Assembly: GCA_035651155.1 (NCBI GenBank) | Contig: DASRGG010000017.1 | Location: 62,001 to 126,000, forward strand | Length of the DNA: 64,000 bases | From: CF-39 sp035651155 | GTDB lineage: Bacteria > Chloroflexota > Limnocylindria > P2-11E | Direction of reading: 5' to 3' | In this document: piece after piece, positions 33,711 to 42,304 of the stretch | Position numbering within the stretch: position 1 is the stretch's first letter | Layout of the letters: every line of letters starts with the position of its first letter | The notes under the pieces: model-generated | Database searches by the model: none | What the model was told of the DNA's origin: nothing | Seen by the model: only the letters and a program-made list of their open reading frames with translations | Translations under genes and position numbers: made by a program

Positions 33711-34368
33711 GACCACGGAGTATGGGGTCGTCGAGTCCGGCAAGCCCGAACACGGCGCGCCGGAGCTCCGGCCAGGTGCGCACGAGCCGGTCCGCCCCGG
33801 GGAGCGTCGTCTTCGCGTAGCCCCACCTGATCTGCAGCGCGCGCATCCCGGCGGCGCGCGCCATCTCGATGTCCGCGGGCGCGTCGCCCACGACGGCGCA
33901 GGCCGCGGGCAGCACGCCGAGGCGCTCCGCCGCCGCGAGCGCGAGATCGGGCGCGGGCTTGTGCCGGGTCACGGAGTCGCCCCCCAGATAGGCGTCGATC
34001 TCGCGCCTGATGCGCAGCCCGCGCAGGATCCGCTCGCAGTCCGCCGCGCGCTTGCCGGTGACCGTGGCCTGCAGCAGGCCCGCCCGATGGAACGCGCGCA
34101 GCGTCACACGCGCACCGCGGAAGAGCCGCGTCGCGGGGATGACCTCGCGCTCGTAGATCTCCCGGTACTCGCCGACGTATCCCTCGAGCACGTCGGGCGC
34201 GAGGTCCGGCCACGCGAGCGCGAAGATCGTCGAGAGCGGCAGTCCGGTCATCGCGCCGATCCGGTCGACGTCGAGCCGCGCTCCCCCGTGCGCCGCGATG
34301 ATCCGGTTCGCGGTCTCGACGACGAAGGTCACGCTGTCGGTCAGCGTGCCGTCGAGATCCCAGAGCAC
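33691..34368 (-). CDS. HAD-superfamily phosphatase (phosphoglycolate phosphatase-like)
   Basis: A 225-aa hydrolase with nucleophile motif LWDLDGTLTDS, a helical cap domain, motif II TVTGK, Lys in RHKPAPDLAL, and motif III VVGDAPADIEMARAAGM. It is similar to Gph/PpaX-type enzymes that dephosphorylate small metabolites; the substrate is uncertain. It lies between nrdR and dcd; the nucleotide-metabolism neighbours suggest but do not prove a nucleotide substrate. Confidence 0.88.
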   Translation of the reverse strand: MLWDLDGTLTDSVTFVVETANRIIAAHGGARLDVDRIGAMTGLPLSTIFALAWPDLAPDVLEGYVGEYREIYEREVIPATRLFRGARVTLRAFHRAGLLQATVTGKRAADCERILRGLRIRREIDAYLGGDSVTRHKPAPDLALAAAERLGVLPAACAVVGDAPADIEMARAAGMRALQIRWGYAKTTLPGADRLVRTWPELRRAVFGLAGLDDPILRGRGPLRS

Positions 34369-34390
34369 CGCGCGCAGGCGCGGGCGAGTC

Positions 34391-34936
34391 TCAGCGACGG
34401 CGGCGTCGCGCCGGGCCGGCGGCCGCGACCGGCGTGGCGATCGGCAGCATCGTCTGCTCCGCGACCTTGCGGTCGCGCACCTCCTGCCGCAGACGGACGA
34501 GGCGCTCGAGCTCGTCGTAGAGCGCGTCGGTGTCCTGAAGGCCCGCGTACACGATCTTGAACCGCAGGTAGCTCATCGGATCGCTCTCCGCGAGACGCTC
34601 GAGGACCATCTCGCCGATCCGCTGCGACGCCACCTCGGAGGTCCCGCTCTGCTTGATCGTCGTCTCGAGATCGTCGATGAGGCGGTCGATCGCGTCGGAG
34701 GTGAGCTGCTTGGAGGCGGCCTTCCCGATGGCCGACGCGAGCTTGCGCCGGTCGAACTCCTGCCGCGTGCCGTCGCGCTTCAGCACCTGGATGCGCGCCG
34801 ACTCGGAGCGCTCGCGCGTCGTGAACCGCTCGCCGCATTTGTCGCACGCGCGCCGCCGGCGGATGGACTCGCCGTCCTCCGCCTCGCGCGAATCGACCAC
34901 GCGTGTGTCCGCGTGTCCGCAGGCTGGGCACCGCAC
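34391..34936 (-). CDS. nrdR: NrdR, ribonucleotide reductase transcriptional repressor
   Basis: Represses ribonucleotide reductase genes in response to ATP/dATP. The 181-aa protein starts with the zinc ribbon (CPACGHADTRVVDSREAED, RRRRACDKCGERFTT) and continues with the ATP-cone domain (IQVLKRDGTRQEFDRRKLASAI). GTG at 34936 gives the classical MRCPACG start; a longer frame upstream exists but is not needed. The C-terminal 30 residues are a basic tail beyond the family norm. Confidence 0.95.
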   Translation of the reverse strand: MRCPACGHADTRVVDSREAEDGESIRRRRACDKCGERFTTRERSESARIQVLKRDGTRQEFDRRKLASAIGKAASKQLTSDAIDRLIDDLETTIKQSGTSEVASQRIGEMVLERLAESDPMSYLRFKIVYAGLQDTDALYDELERLVRLRQEVRDRKVAEQTMLPIATPVAAAGPARRRRR

Positions 34937-34980
34937 GACCACAAGATACGGGAGCGCGGGCACTACATCTAGCGGCGCCG

Positions 34981-35011
34981 GAGAGGCCGCTCCCGGCCGG
35001 AGCGGCCTCTC
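34981..35011 (-). terminator. Perfect 13-bp hairpin after the protease gene
   Basis: GAGAGGCCGCTCC and GGAGCGGCCTCTC flank a 5-nt loop, 21 nt beyond the protease stop and upstream of nrdR. There is no T run. A terminator for the protease transcript is the simplest reading. Confidence 0.6.
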
Positions 35012-35032
35012 ACGACGAGACGACGCGCGCGG

Positions 35033-35854
35033 CTAGTGGAGGAAGCCCGCCACCCAGTCGAGGCTCCAGCTACGGTCGACGCGGAAGATGCCACCCGTAC
35101 CGCCGCAGGTACTGTTGAGCCCGAAGGACGTCACCCCGGCGACGATCCTGGTGTTGCCGAGGAAGTTCGCTCCACCGGAGTCACCAAAGCACGTGCCGCC
35201 GGTGTTCGCGTTGTTCGAGAGCAGGAGCGCGAAGTCACCCACGATGCCGCCGTTGATCTGGATGAGATGCGGGTTCGCGACCATCCGGGTCTTCAGCGCG
35301 ACGTCCTTCCAAGCCGCCGCCTCGGGGAAGCTCTTCTGCAGCCCATAGCCGACCGAGGTGAACGTGGTCTTGCTGTTCACCTTGAGCGAGTCGAGCTGGT
35401 CGAGGGTCGGAAGCAGCCCGTACTCCGACATCGCGACCGGCGCGTCGAGCACGACCAGGCCGAGGTCGCGGATGAAGAACGCGTTGGGGTCGTACTCCGG
35501 GTGTGTGTACGGGGTCCCCGCCGCCCCGCCGTTGCACGGGTAGCCGATACGGCCGGTCGCGCAGATGTTCGGTGGCGTGCCGCCCGTGCCACTGACGACG
35601 TTGTCGGCGAAGTAGATGACGGCCCGTGCCGCCGGCGCTTCGGTGCAGTGCCCCGCCGTCAAGAAGACGGTCGGCGACAGGAGCGTGCCGCTGCAGCGCC
35701 AGAGCGGCGTGTCGTCCGCGGCTTTCGCCACCATCAGTCCGACGTACGGGTGCGCACCGTTGTCGAGTGACCCATCAGTGATCGCGTATGCGGGGATCGA
35801 GCTCGCGAGCAGCGCGGCCATGATCGCGGCAAGGACGGCGAGTCGCTTGAGCAC
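35033..35854 (-). CDS. Exported trypsin-like (S1) serine protease
   Basis: A 273-aa secreted protease. Signal peptide of about 24 residues (LAVLAAIMAALLASSIPAYA), mature start ITDGSLDNGAHPYVG, catalytic His in VFLTAGHCTE, Asp in FFIRDLGLVVLD, Ser in CFGDSGGANFLG. Cys pairs are consistent with a disulfide-stabilised fold. Its codon use is less extremely GC-biased than that of the neighbouring dcw genes, and it interrupts the usual ftsZ-nrdR neighbourhood, which suggests acquisition. Substrate unknown. Confidence 0.92.
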   Translation of the reverse strand: MLKRLAVLAAIMAALLASSIPAYAITDGSLDNGAHPYVGLMVAKAADDTPLWRCSGTLLSPTVFLTAGHCTEAPAARAVIYFADNVVSGTGGTPPNICATGRIGYPCNGGAAGTPYTHPEYDPNAFFIRDLGLVVLDAPVAMSEYGLLPTLDQLDSLKVNSKTTFTSVGYGLQKSFPEAAAWKDVALKTRMVANPHLIQINGGIVGDFALLLSNNANTGGTCFGDSGGANFLGNTRIVAGVTSFGLNSTCGGTGGIFRVDRSWSLDWVAGFLH

Positions 35855-36380
35855 GGTTCCCTCCCTCCAGATCCCAGGCCCTCCCCGGGGACGGCGTCGC
35901 TACGGTACCCGTTTCGCTGAACGGGGACTGAATCAGCCTGGTGTCGGCCGTCGCGCGATCACGACCCTCGACACGTCGGGGCAGATGGCCGACGCGGCGC
36001 TCCACAGACGCGGCCCCGACGGAGCATCCGTGCGGTACCTCCGTTACGCGGCGCTCCGCCGCGAGCCTGACCTCCTACGCCATGCGGTCGCCGTCGAGAT
36101 CCGCTGCCACGAGCAGGCGCTCTGGTCGGCGCGGCGGTGTGACGACGAGCCGCTCGCGGAGGCGACGCATCGTGCGCCGCGACGGCAGCGGCGAGCGCGC
36201 CGACGATCACCGCGCTCCGGCTCCGTCGGCCATGCCGCGAACGTTCCGCCGGCGGGACGGTCGGCAACCACGCGATCTCGTATCAGAAGAAACACCCCCG
36301 CTCTCCGCGTTTCAAAGAGCGAGGCGCACGGTCTCCGCCAGTCCTTGCCTCACGCGGACGAGCGTCCGCTCGTCGGACGT
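35855..36380. other. Intergenic region between ftsZ and the protease gene
   Basis: About 525 bp without a convincing gene. Minus-strand frames here are short and Arg-rich. A hairpin at 36357-36374 follows ftsZ, and another (CCCGTT/AACGGG, 35908-35925) lies about 55 nt before the protease start. The middle part may be a decayed gene, but I cannot identify it. Confidence 0.5.
36357..36374 (-). terminator. Hairpin just downstream of ftsZ
   Basis: A 7-bp stem, GACGAGC/GCTCGTC, with a 4-nt loop begins 7 nt after the ftsZ stop. There is no T run follow-up; it likely marks the end of the dcw transcript. Confidence 0.4.
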
Positions 36381-37526
36381 TCAGCGGCGGCGCAGGAAGC
36401 TCGGGACCTCCAGATCGTCCGGATCGAACTTCTTCTCCTCGGGTGCCGGCGCCGGCTTCGCCGCCACGGGCGCCGCGACCGGCGTCTGCTGGTGCTGCGG
36501 CTGGGCCGGACGCTCGGTCGGGCGCGACTCGATCTGACGCTTGTACATGGGCTGATCGATCCGCCGCAGCGGCCGGGCCTGGTCGAAGCCGGTCGCGATG
36601 ACGCTGATCTTCACGTCGCTCTGCAACCGCTCGTCGATGACCGCGCCGAAGATGATGTTCGCCTCCGGGTCCGCCGCGGCGTGGATGATCTCCGCCGCCT
36701 CGTTGACCTCGAAGAGCGTGAGGTCCGGGCCGCCGGTGATCGTGAAGAGGACGCCGCGCGCGCCGTCGATGGACTGCTCGAGGAGCGGCGACATGATGGC
36801 CTGGCGTGCCGCGTCCGCGGCGCGCGTCTCGCCGCTTCCGTGACCGATGCCCATGAGGGCCGAGCCGGCGTTCGTCATGATCGTCTTCACGTCGGCGAAG
36901 TCGAGGTTGATGAGACCGGGCACGGTGATGAGGTCGCTGATGCCCTGCACGCCCTGGCGGAGGACGTCGTCGACGATGCGGAACGCGTCGGTCATCGTCG
37001 TGCGCTTTTCGACGACCTGCAGCAGCCGGTCGTTCGGGATCGTGATGAGCGTGTCCACCTTGTCGACGAGATCGTTGATGCCCTGCTCCGCGAGGAGGCG
37101 GCGCTTGCTGCCCTCGAACTGGAAGGGCTTCGTCACGACGGCGACCGTGAGCGCGCCGATGTCCTTCGCGATCTCGGCGATGATCGGCGCGGCCCCGGTC
37201 CCGGTGCCGCCACCCATGCCGGCGGTCACGAAGACCATGTCCGCCTCTTTGAGCGCCTCGTACAGCTTCTCGCTGTCGTCCTCGGCCGACTTGCGTCCGA
37301 CGGACGGGTCCGCGCCCGCGCCAAGACCCTTCGTGATCTTGTCGCCGATGCGGATCTTGTGGGGGGCGTCGCTCATGAGGAGCGCTTGCGCGTCGGTGTT
37401 CACCGCGATGAACTCGACGCCCATGAGCTCGGCGCGGATCATCCGATTGACCGCGTTCGATCCGCCGCCGCCGACGCCGACGACCTTAATGAGCGCGAAA
37501 TTCTCTATATCGCTTCGGAGGGGCAT
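36381..37526 (-). CDS. ftsZ: Cell division protein FtsZ
   Basis: Tubulin-like GTPase that forms the Z ring. The 381-aa protein has KVVGVGGGGSNAVNRM, the GTP-binding signature GMGGGTGTGAAPIIAEIAK, the T7 loop GLINLDFADVKTIM, a variable Pro/Gln linker and the conserved C-terminal peptide region DDLEVPSFLRRR. The ATG at 37526 is preceded by a 206-nt gap from ftsA, so it may have its own promoter. Confidence 0.97.
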   Translation of the reverse strand: MPLRSDIENFALIKVVGVGGGGSNAVNRMIRAELMGVEFIAVNTDAQALLMSDAPHKIRIGDKITKGLGAGADPSVGRKSAEDDSEKLYEALKEADMVFVTAGMGGGTGTGAAPIIAEIAKDIGALTVAVVTKPFQFEGSKRRLLAEQGINDLVDKVDTLITIPNDRLLQVVEKRTTMTDAFRIVDDVLRQGVQGISDLITVPGLINLDFADVKTIMTNAGSALMGIGHGSGETRAADAARQAIMSPLLEQSIDGARGVLFTITGGPDLTLFEVNEAAEIIHAAADPEANIIFGAVIDERLQSDVKISVIATGFDQARPLRRIDQPMYKRQIESRPTERPAQPQHQQTPVAAPVAAKPAPAPEEKKFDPDDLEVPSFLRRR

Positions 37527-37732
37527 GGGTCAGCCTCCACACCGTTCCATGCCGCTGCCCCTCCCCTAGCGGTGCGCTCATGGAGTTTTCAGTTGTTCCC
37601 GCGAACTCTATACCCATCGGTCGAGAAGGGCGAGCCGCTGCGCGAAGCTCCGCGCGAGACGTCCGCGCGGAAGGAGCGCGGCGCGACCCGCGGCCCAGCG
37701 CGCGAGCGCGAGCGACGCGCGCTCCCGCCCTG
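37527..37732 (-). promoter_or_regulatory. ftsA-ftsZ spacer, possible ftsZ promoter
   Basis: A 206-nt spacer, long for this otherwise fused cluster. It contains a minus-strand TATAGA (37607-37612) that could be a -10 element about 80 nt before ftsZ; no convincing -35 element is seen. A GC-rich dyad (AGCGCGCG/CGCGCGCT) lies nearer ftsA and may attenuate read-through. Confidence 0.3.
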
Positions 37733-38965
37733 CTAGGGCATGAGCCCCCGGAACAGCCTCGCGAGGCGATTGCCGACGTCGCCGGCGCGCCCGCTCGCGC
37801 GCTCCTCGTCGCCGGTCCAGTTCTTGGCGCCCCAGAGGAGCAGCCCGGACGACGCCGCGTAGGGCGGGGACGAGATCGAGTCGGTGAGGCCGCCGAGCCC
37901 GACCGGGGCGAGCACGCGCGCGCTCATCCCGAGCTGATCGCGGGCCGCCCGCGCCACGCCGGTCAGCAGCGCGCCGCCGCCGGTGAGCGCCAGGCCCGCC
38001 TGCAGGCGGTTGGTCGCTCCGGCGGCTTCGATCTCGCGCGCGATGTGGTCGAAGAGCTCGGCCGTCCGCGCCTCGATGATCTGGGCCACGTGACGGCGCG
38101 TGATCGGCCGCGGCGCTTCCTCGCCGATGGAGGTGATCTGGATCACCTCGTCGGGATCGACGTCGAGCGGCAGCGCCGTGCCCTGCTTGAGCTTGAGGCT
38201 CTCGGCGACGTCGGGCGTCACGCGGAGCACGAGGCCGAGGTCGCTCGTCACGCTGCGCGCGCCCATCGGGATGGTCGCGCAGTGGCTGATCGACCCGTCC
38301 TGGAAGATCGCGACGTCGGTGGTGTCCCCGCCGATGTCGACGAGCGCGACGCCGAGCTCGCGGTCCTCGTCCGAAAGGAGCGCCTCGGCCGTCGCGAGCG
38401 GGGCGAGGACCAGCTCGTCGATCTCGATCCCGGCGCGCTGCACGCACTTCGAGAGGTTCTGCACGCTCGTGGAGGACGCCGTCACGATGTGTGTCTCCAC
38501 CTCGAGACGGACCGCGCTCATGCCGATCGGGTCGCGCACGCCCTCCTGGCCGTCCACGACGTAGCCGCGCGGGATGACGTGCAGGATCTCGCGGGTGTTC
38601 GGGATGGAGACGGCGCGCGCCGCCTCGATGGCGCGGATGGTGTCCTCGCGACCGACGTCGTGCTGCCGGCTGGAGACCGCGACCATCCCGCGAGAGTTCT
38701 GGGAGCCGATGTGGCTCCCGCTGATGCCGACGAAGGCGGAGCGGACCTTGAGCCCCGAGAGGCGCTCGGCGGCCTCGACCGCGGCGGCCACCGACTGGAC
38801 GGTGCGGTCGATATCGACGACCACGCCCTTCTTCAGCCCGTCGGACGGCGCCTGGCCGATACCGATGACGTCGATGCCGTCGCCACGGGCGCCGACCTCG
38901 CCGATCAGGACGCAGACCTTCGTCGTCCCTATGTCGATCGCGACGAGCACGGTCTGGTCAGTCAC
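37733..38965 (-). CDS. ftsA: Cell division protein FtsA
   Basis: Actin-like membrane tether of FtsZ. The 410-aa protein starts VLVAIDIGTTKVCVLIGEV, has the 1C domain (VVVDIDRTVQSVAAAVEAAERLSG across residues 50-72), phosphate-binding VALVDIGGDTTDVAIF and adenosine motif ALTGGGALLTG, and a C-terminal amphipathic end (GNRLARLFRGLMP) for membrane binding. GTG start at 38965. Confidence 0.95.
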   Translation of the reverse strand: MTDQTVLVAIDIGTTKVCVLIGEVGARGDGIDVIGIGQAPSDGLKKGVVVDIDRTVQSVAAAVEAAERLSGLKVRSAFVGISGSHIGSQNSRGMVAVSSRQHDVGREDTIRAIEAARAVSIPNTREILHVIPRGYVVDGQEGVRDPIGMSAVRLEVETHIVTASSTSVQNLSKCVQRAGIEIDELVLAPLATAEALLSDEDRELGVALVDIGGDTTDVAIFQDGSISHCATIPMGARSVTSDLGLVLRVTPDVAESLKLKQGTALPLDVDPDEVIQITSIGEEAPRPITRRHVAQIIEARTAELFDHIAREIEAAGATNRLQAGLALTGGGALLTGVARAARDQLGMSARVLAPVGLGGLTDSISSPPYAASSGLLLWGAKNWTGDEERASGRAGDVGNRLARLFRGLMP

Positions 38966-39018
38966 GGACGACCTCGATTCCCGTTCTCTCCCTATCGCCC
39001 CACCTGCGTCCGCGGACT

Positions 39019-39036
39019 CAGGGGCAGTGGCCCCTG
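39019..39036 (-). other. Short hairpin between sbp and ftsA
   Basis: A perfect 7-bp stem (CAGGGGC/GCCCCTG, loop AGTG) in the 105-nt spacer between sbp and ftsA. There is no T run. It could slow transcription or stabilise the downstream ftsA-ftsZ message; role unknown. Confidence 0.35.
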
Positions 39037-39070
39037 TGTAGCGAGCGGAGCTCGCGTCCCGGCGTCACTC

Positions 39071-39394
39071 CTAGAGGAAGTGGCGACGGATGACAGCGAC
39101 ATTCTGGAATATCCGCCACCCGAACGCGAAGAGGGCCACCAGGTACAGGTCGATCCCCAACCGGTCGCCCAGGAACGTGAGCCCGGCGGCGAGGAGGAAG
39201 TTCGTGTAGAAGCCGGACAGGAAGATGCGCGTGTCGAAGTGGCCCTCGAGCTCGGCGCGGTACGCCCCGAGCAGAGAATCGAGGGCGGCGAGGATGCCCA
39301 CGGCCGTGTAGCGCGCCCACTCGATGGGAAGGTTGAACCGAAGCGCGAGTCCGAGGAGCACCCCGGCGACGAGGCCGAGGATCGGCAGGAACAC
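39071..39394 (-). CDS. sbp: Small basic protein Sbp (DUF1290)
   Basis: A 107-aa membrane protein with three hydrophobic segments (LPILGLVAGVLLGLAL, YTAVGILAALDSLLGAYRA, TNFLLAAGLTFLGDRLGI) and the conserved FDTRIFLSGFYTNFLLAA and FGWRIFQNVAVIRRHFL. It is a regular member of Gram-positive and Chloroflexota dcw clusters between ftsQ/divIB and ftsA; function unknown. It lies 3 nt after ftsQ. Confidence 0.9.
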   Translation of the reverse strand: MFLPILGLVAGVLLGLALRFNLPIEWARYTAVGILAALDSLLGAYRAELEGHFDTRIFLSGFYTNFLLAAGLTFLGDRLGIDLYLVALFAFGWRIFQNVAVIRRHFL

Positions 39395-39397
39395 GGG

Positions 39398-40198
39398 CTA
39401 TTGCGGGCTGACGACGATGCGGTCGGCGCTGCGCACGTCGACGTAGTCTAGGCGGCGCTGCGGGTTGTCCCGCAGGTACCGCTTCGCGAGCGCGAGCTTC
39501 TCGTCGAACTGCTCCGGACCGCCGAAGCGGACTTCCCATCCCGAGCCGAAGCGCAGCACGAGCCCGACCGCGCCCGCGGTCATCACCACGCGCGGGGCGG
39601 TCGCGTCCGCGCGCAGCTCCCCCGGCGCGATCTTCGCGAGCCGCAGCGCGACCGCGACGAGCGCGGGGTCGATCCGCTCACCGGCCGTCCGCTGGCCCCG
39701 CTCGTCGGTGACGCGCAGATCCGGCGCCGCGGCCGGGTCGGCCGAGGGGAACAGGACGCCGTCGGCGTCGACGAACCACTCGAGGCCGTTCGACGCGATC
39801 CAGCGCCCGGCGGCCTCGCGCTCGACGAGCGTGACGCGGGCGCTCGAAGGGAGCGAGATCTCGACGCGCGCGTCGCGGACGGCCGCGAGGCCGCGAAGCC
39901 GCGTCCGGGCCTCGGCCGCGCTCGCGCCGAAGGTCGGCGCCTCGAGCAGGCCGCTCTGCGCGATCGCCTGGCCGACGCGCACGTGCCGCGCGCCGACGAC
40001 GGTGACGGTCGCGATCGCCGGCGTCGACGCGAACGACAGCCACGCGAGCGAGAGGGCGCACGCGAGCGCGATCGTGCCCGTCACGAGACGGATCGGATCG
40101 GCGATGCGAAGCGCGGGCCGGCGCCGGGTCCGCGGCGCGCGGCCGCGCGACGAGCGGGTGCTCAGCGTCGGCGCCGGCGCGCGTCCTCGAGCGCCCAT
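39398..40198 (-). CDS. ftsQ: FtsQ/DivIB-family cell division protein
   Basis: A bitopic septal protein that recruits FtsB/FtsL. Up to 266 aa: basic cytoplasmic tail, one membrane helix (VTGTIALACALSLAWLSFAS), the POTRA domain (TVTVVGARHVRVGQAIAQSGL, VRDARVEISLPSSARVTLVEREAAG) and the beta domain ending DYVDVRSADRIVVSPQ. The ATG at 40198 would overlap ddl by 37 nt. A CTG at 40165 that overlaps the ddl stop as CTGA would be the style of this operon and still keeps the membrane helix. Confidence 0.88.
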   Translation of the reverse strand: MGARGRAPAPTLSTRSSRGRAPRTRRRPALRIADPIRLVTGTIALACALSLAWLSFASTPAIATVTVVGARHVRVGQAIAQSGLLEAPTFGASAAEARTRLRGLAAVRDARVEISLPSSARVTLVEREAAGRWIASNGLEWFVDADGVLFPSADPAAAPDLRVTDERGQRTAGERIDPALVAVALRLAKIAPGELRADATAPRVVMTAGAVGLVLRFGSGWEVRFGGPEQFDEKLALAKRYLRDNPQRRLDYVDVRSADRIVVSPQ

Positions 40199-41247
40199 TC
40201 GACGAGCCGTGTGACGAGGTCGGCGAATGGGATGCCGGCGGCCCGCGCGGCCTTGGGGAGGAGGCTGTTCGCCGTCATGCCGGGGATCGTGTTCACCTCG
40301 AGGGCGACCATCCGATCCCCGGTCCAGACGAAGTCGGTGCGCGACATGCCGCGGCAGCCGAGGGCGTGGTGCGCCTGGACCGCGAGGGCCTGGGCGCGCC
40401 GCGCGACGGCGTCGGGGATGCGCGCGGGGACGATCTCCTCGCTCTCGCCGCTGTCGTACTTCGCCTTGTAGTCGAAGAACGCGCGCTTGGTGACGATCTC
40501 GATGACCGGGAGCGGCGTCGGCATGTCGTTGCCGATGACCGCGACCGTGAGCTCGCGGCCCGAGAGGTACTCCTCCACGAGCGCGCGCTCGTCGTGGCGG
40601 AGGGCCTCGGCGATGGCCGGCGCGAGCTCCGCGGGCGTGCGCACGATCGCGGCGCCCACGCTCGAGCCGCCGGCGACCGGCTTCACGAACGCGGGGAGGC
40701 CGACGGCGCGCGCGCGTTCGAGCTCCGCGCCCGCCGCCGCGGTGGCGACCGCGCCACGGGGCACGTCCAGCCCGGCCGCGGCGAGGACCGTCTTCGCCAT
40801 GACCTTGTCCATCGCGAGCGCGGAGGCGAGGACGCCCGACCCCGTGTACGGGATGCCGAGCGTGTCGAGCAGGCCCTGGATGCGGCCATCCTCACCCCAG
40901 GTGCCGTGCAGCGCGATGAGGACGACGTCGAGCGGATCGTTCGCGTCGGTGATCGCGCGCGTCGCGGGCACGAGCGCCCGCGAGGCGGTCTCGATCTCGG
41001 CTTCGAGGCCCTTCGGGAGCTCGTGCGCCGGAGCCACGCGACCGCCGCCGCGCAGGAGCGCGTCCGCCTGGCCGCGCTGCTCGTCGGTGAGCGAGGGGTT
41101 GCGCACCATGAGCGCGAGCGGGTCGAGGAGCACGGCCTCGTACCTCGCGGCGTCGAGCGACCGCGCGATCTGCGCGCCGGTCGCCAGCGAGATGTCGCGT
41201 TCGGCGGACGCGCCGCCGGTGAGGATGCCGACCCGGATCTTCTTCAT
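40162..41247 (-). CDS. ddl: D-alanine--D-alanine ligase
   Basis: Joins two D-alanines for the peptidoglycan stem. The 361-aa ATP-grasp protein has the N-terminal GILTGGASAERDISL, VLIALHGTWGEDGRIQGLLD, LPAFVKPVAGGSSVGAAIV, ALVEEYLSGRELTVAVIG and VALEVNTIPGMTANSLLPKA. The ATG at 41247 lies within ATGA and overlaps the stop of a 62-codon frame upstream. Confidence 0.96.
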   Translation of the reverse strand: MKKIRVGILTGGASAERDISLATGAQIARSLDAARYEAVLLDPLALMVRNPSLTDEQRGQADALLRGGGRVAPAHELPKGLEAEIETASRALVPATRAITDANDPLDVVLIALHGTWGEDGRIQGLLDTLGIPYTGSGVLASALAMDKVMAKTVLAAAGLDVPRGAVATAAAGAELERARAVGLPAFVKPVAGGSSVGAAIVRTPAELAPAIAEALRHDERALVEEYLSGRELTVAVIGNDMPTPLPVIEIVTKRAFFDYKAKYDSGESEEIVPARIPDAVARRAQALAVQAHHALGCRGMSRTDFVWTGDRMVALEVNTIPGMTANSLLPKAARAAGIPFADLVTRLVEWALEDARRRRR

Positions 41248-41432
41248 TTGATGCGCACTGCCGTCCGCCGGCTACCGGATGGCGCGGCGAGGTGTCCGCG
41301 TATCGAGCGGAGGGATGGGCCCCGCCGCCGCGGCCGCGCACACGCGTACCGTGGGCGGCGGGCCGATCCCGAAGCGAGAGGCGCGGGCGCCGACGCCGCG
41401 GCAGGACCCGGTGCCGGCGGACGGATGAGCAT
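41244..41432 (-). CDS. Possible 62-aa basic Pro/Ala/Arg-rich protein between murB and ddl
   Basis: A frame starting at ATG 41432, which shares its A with the murB stop (TGATG), and ending in TGA that overlaps the ddl start (ATGA). The product starts MLIRPPAPGPAAASAPAPLA and ends SGSRRTAVRIK; it is strongly basic with no hydrophobic segment. Exact stitching on both sides mimics neighbouring true genes. Against it, its third codon positions look less GC-rich than those of real genes here. The 184-nt interval would otherwise be an unexplained gap in a tightly packed cluster. Confidence 0.35.
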   Translation of the reverse strand: MLIRPPAPGPAAASAPAPLASGSARRPRYACARPRRRGPSLRSIRGHLAAPSGSRRTAVRIK

Positions 41433-42304
41433 CACCATTCGCCGACCATCTCGACCTCGGGCACGAGATCGACGCCGAACTTCGACCTCACCTCGCGCTG
41501 GATCCGCTCCATCAGACGGCGAACGTCCCACGCGCTCGCGTCGCCGATGTTGACGATGAAGTTCGCGTGCTTGGTGCTCACCATCGCGCCGCCCTCCGTC
41601 GCGCCCTTGAGGCCCGCGGCCTCGATGAGCCGGCCGGCGTGGTCGCCCGGCGGGTTCCGGAAGATCGAGCCGGTGTTCGGCTGCGCGAGCGGCTGCGTGG
41701 CGATGCGCTCGTTCGCGATCTCCTTGATGCGCCGCACCGCGGCCGCGCGGTCGCCCGGCTCGCCGCGGAAGCGCGCGCGGAGGACGATGGTGGGCGTCCC
41801 CTGCAGCGCCGACGTCCGGTAGGCGAAGCCCAGCTCCGCGTTCGACGCGAGCCAGGTGCGTCCGTTCAGGTCCATGAGCTCCGCGTCCGCGAGCACGTCC
41901 TTGGTCTCCCTGCCGAAGGCGCCGGCGTTGCCGTGCACGGCGCCGCCCACGGTACCGGGGACGGTGGCCATCCATTCGAGCCCGACGATGCCGTCGCGCG
42001 CCGCGACGGCGGCGACGTGCGCGAGCGGCGTCCCCGAGGACGCCGTGATCGTCGTGCCGTCCACCGTCGTCTCGTTCCAATCGTTCTGCAGGACGACGCC
42101 CCGGAGGCCCGCGTCCGCGACGAGCAGGTTCGTGCCGCCGCCGAGCACGAACACCGGAAGCTCGTGCTCGCGCGCGACGGCGACCGCGCCCACGAGATCG
42201 CGCTCGCTCGTGACGCGCAAGAAGTACTCCGCCGGCCCGCCGATGCGGAGGCTGGTGTGCTTGGCGAGAGGCTCCGCGCGGGTGCCGAAGGGCCGCGACT
42301 TCAT
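41432..42304 (-). CDS. murB: UDP-N-acetylenolpyruvoylglucosamine reductase
   Basis: FAD enzyme that completes UDP-MurNAc. The 290-aa protein shows HTSLRIGGPAEYFLRV, VFVLGGGTNLLVADAG (FAD site), TVPGTVGGAVHGNAGAFG, NTGSIFRNPPGDHAGRLIE with the catalytic Ser, and GAMVSTKHANFIVN with a C-terminal Glu in VPEVEMVGEW. Type I or II was not resolved. Overlaps murC (ATGA). Confidence 0.96.
   Translation of the reverse strand: MKSRPFGTRAEPLAKHTSLRIGGPAEYFLRVTSERDLVGAVAVAREHELPVFVLGGGTNLLVADAGLRGVVLQNDWNETTVDGTTITASSGTPLAHVAAVAARDGIVGLEWMATVPGTVGGAVHGNAGAFGRETKDVLADAELMDLNGRTWLASNAELGFAYRTSALQGTPTIVLRARFRGEPGDRAAAVRRIKEIANERIATQPLAQPNTGSIFRNPPGDHAGRLIEAAGLKGATEGGAMVSTKHANFIVNIGDASAWDVRRLMERIQREVRSKFGVDLVPEVEMVGEW

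Noticed and set aside
36044..36295. Minus-strand 83-codon frame downstream of ftsZ
   Set aside because: Only its first 20 residues look protein-like; the rest is Arg/Ser-rich and lacks a ribosome-binding site.
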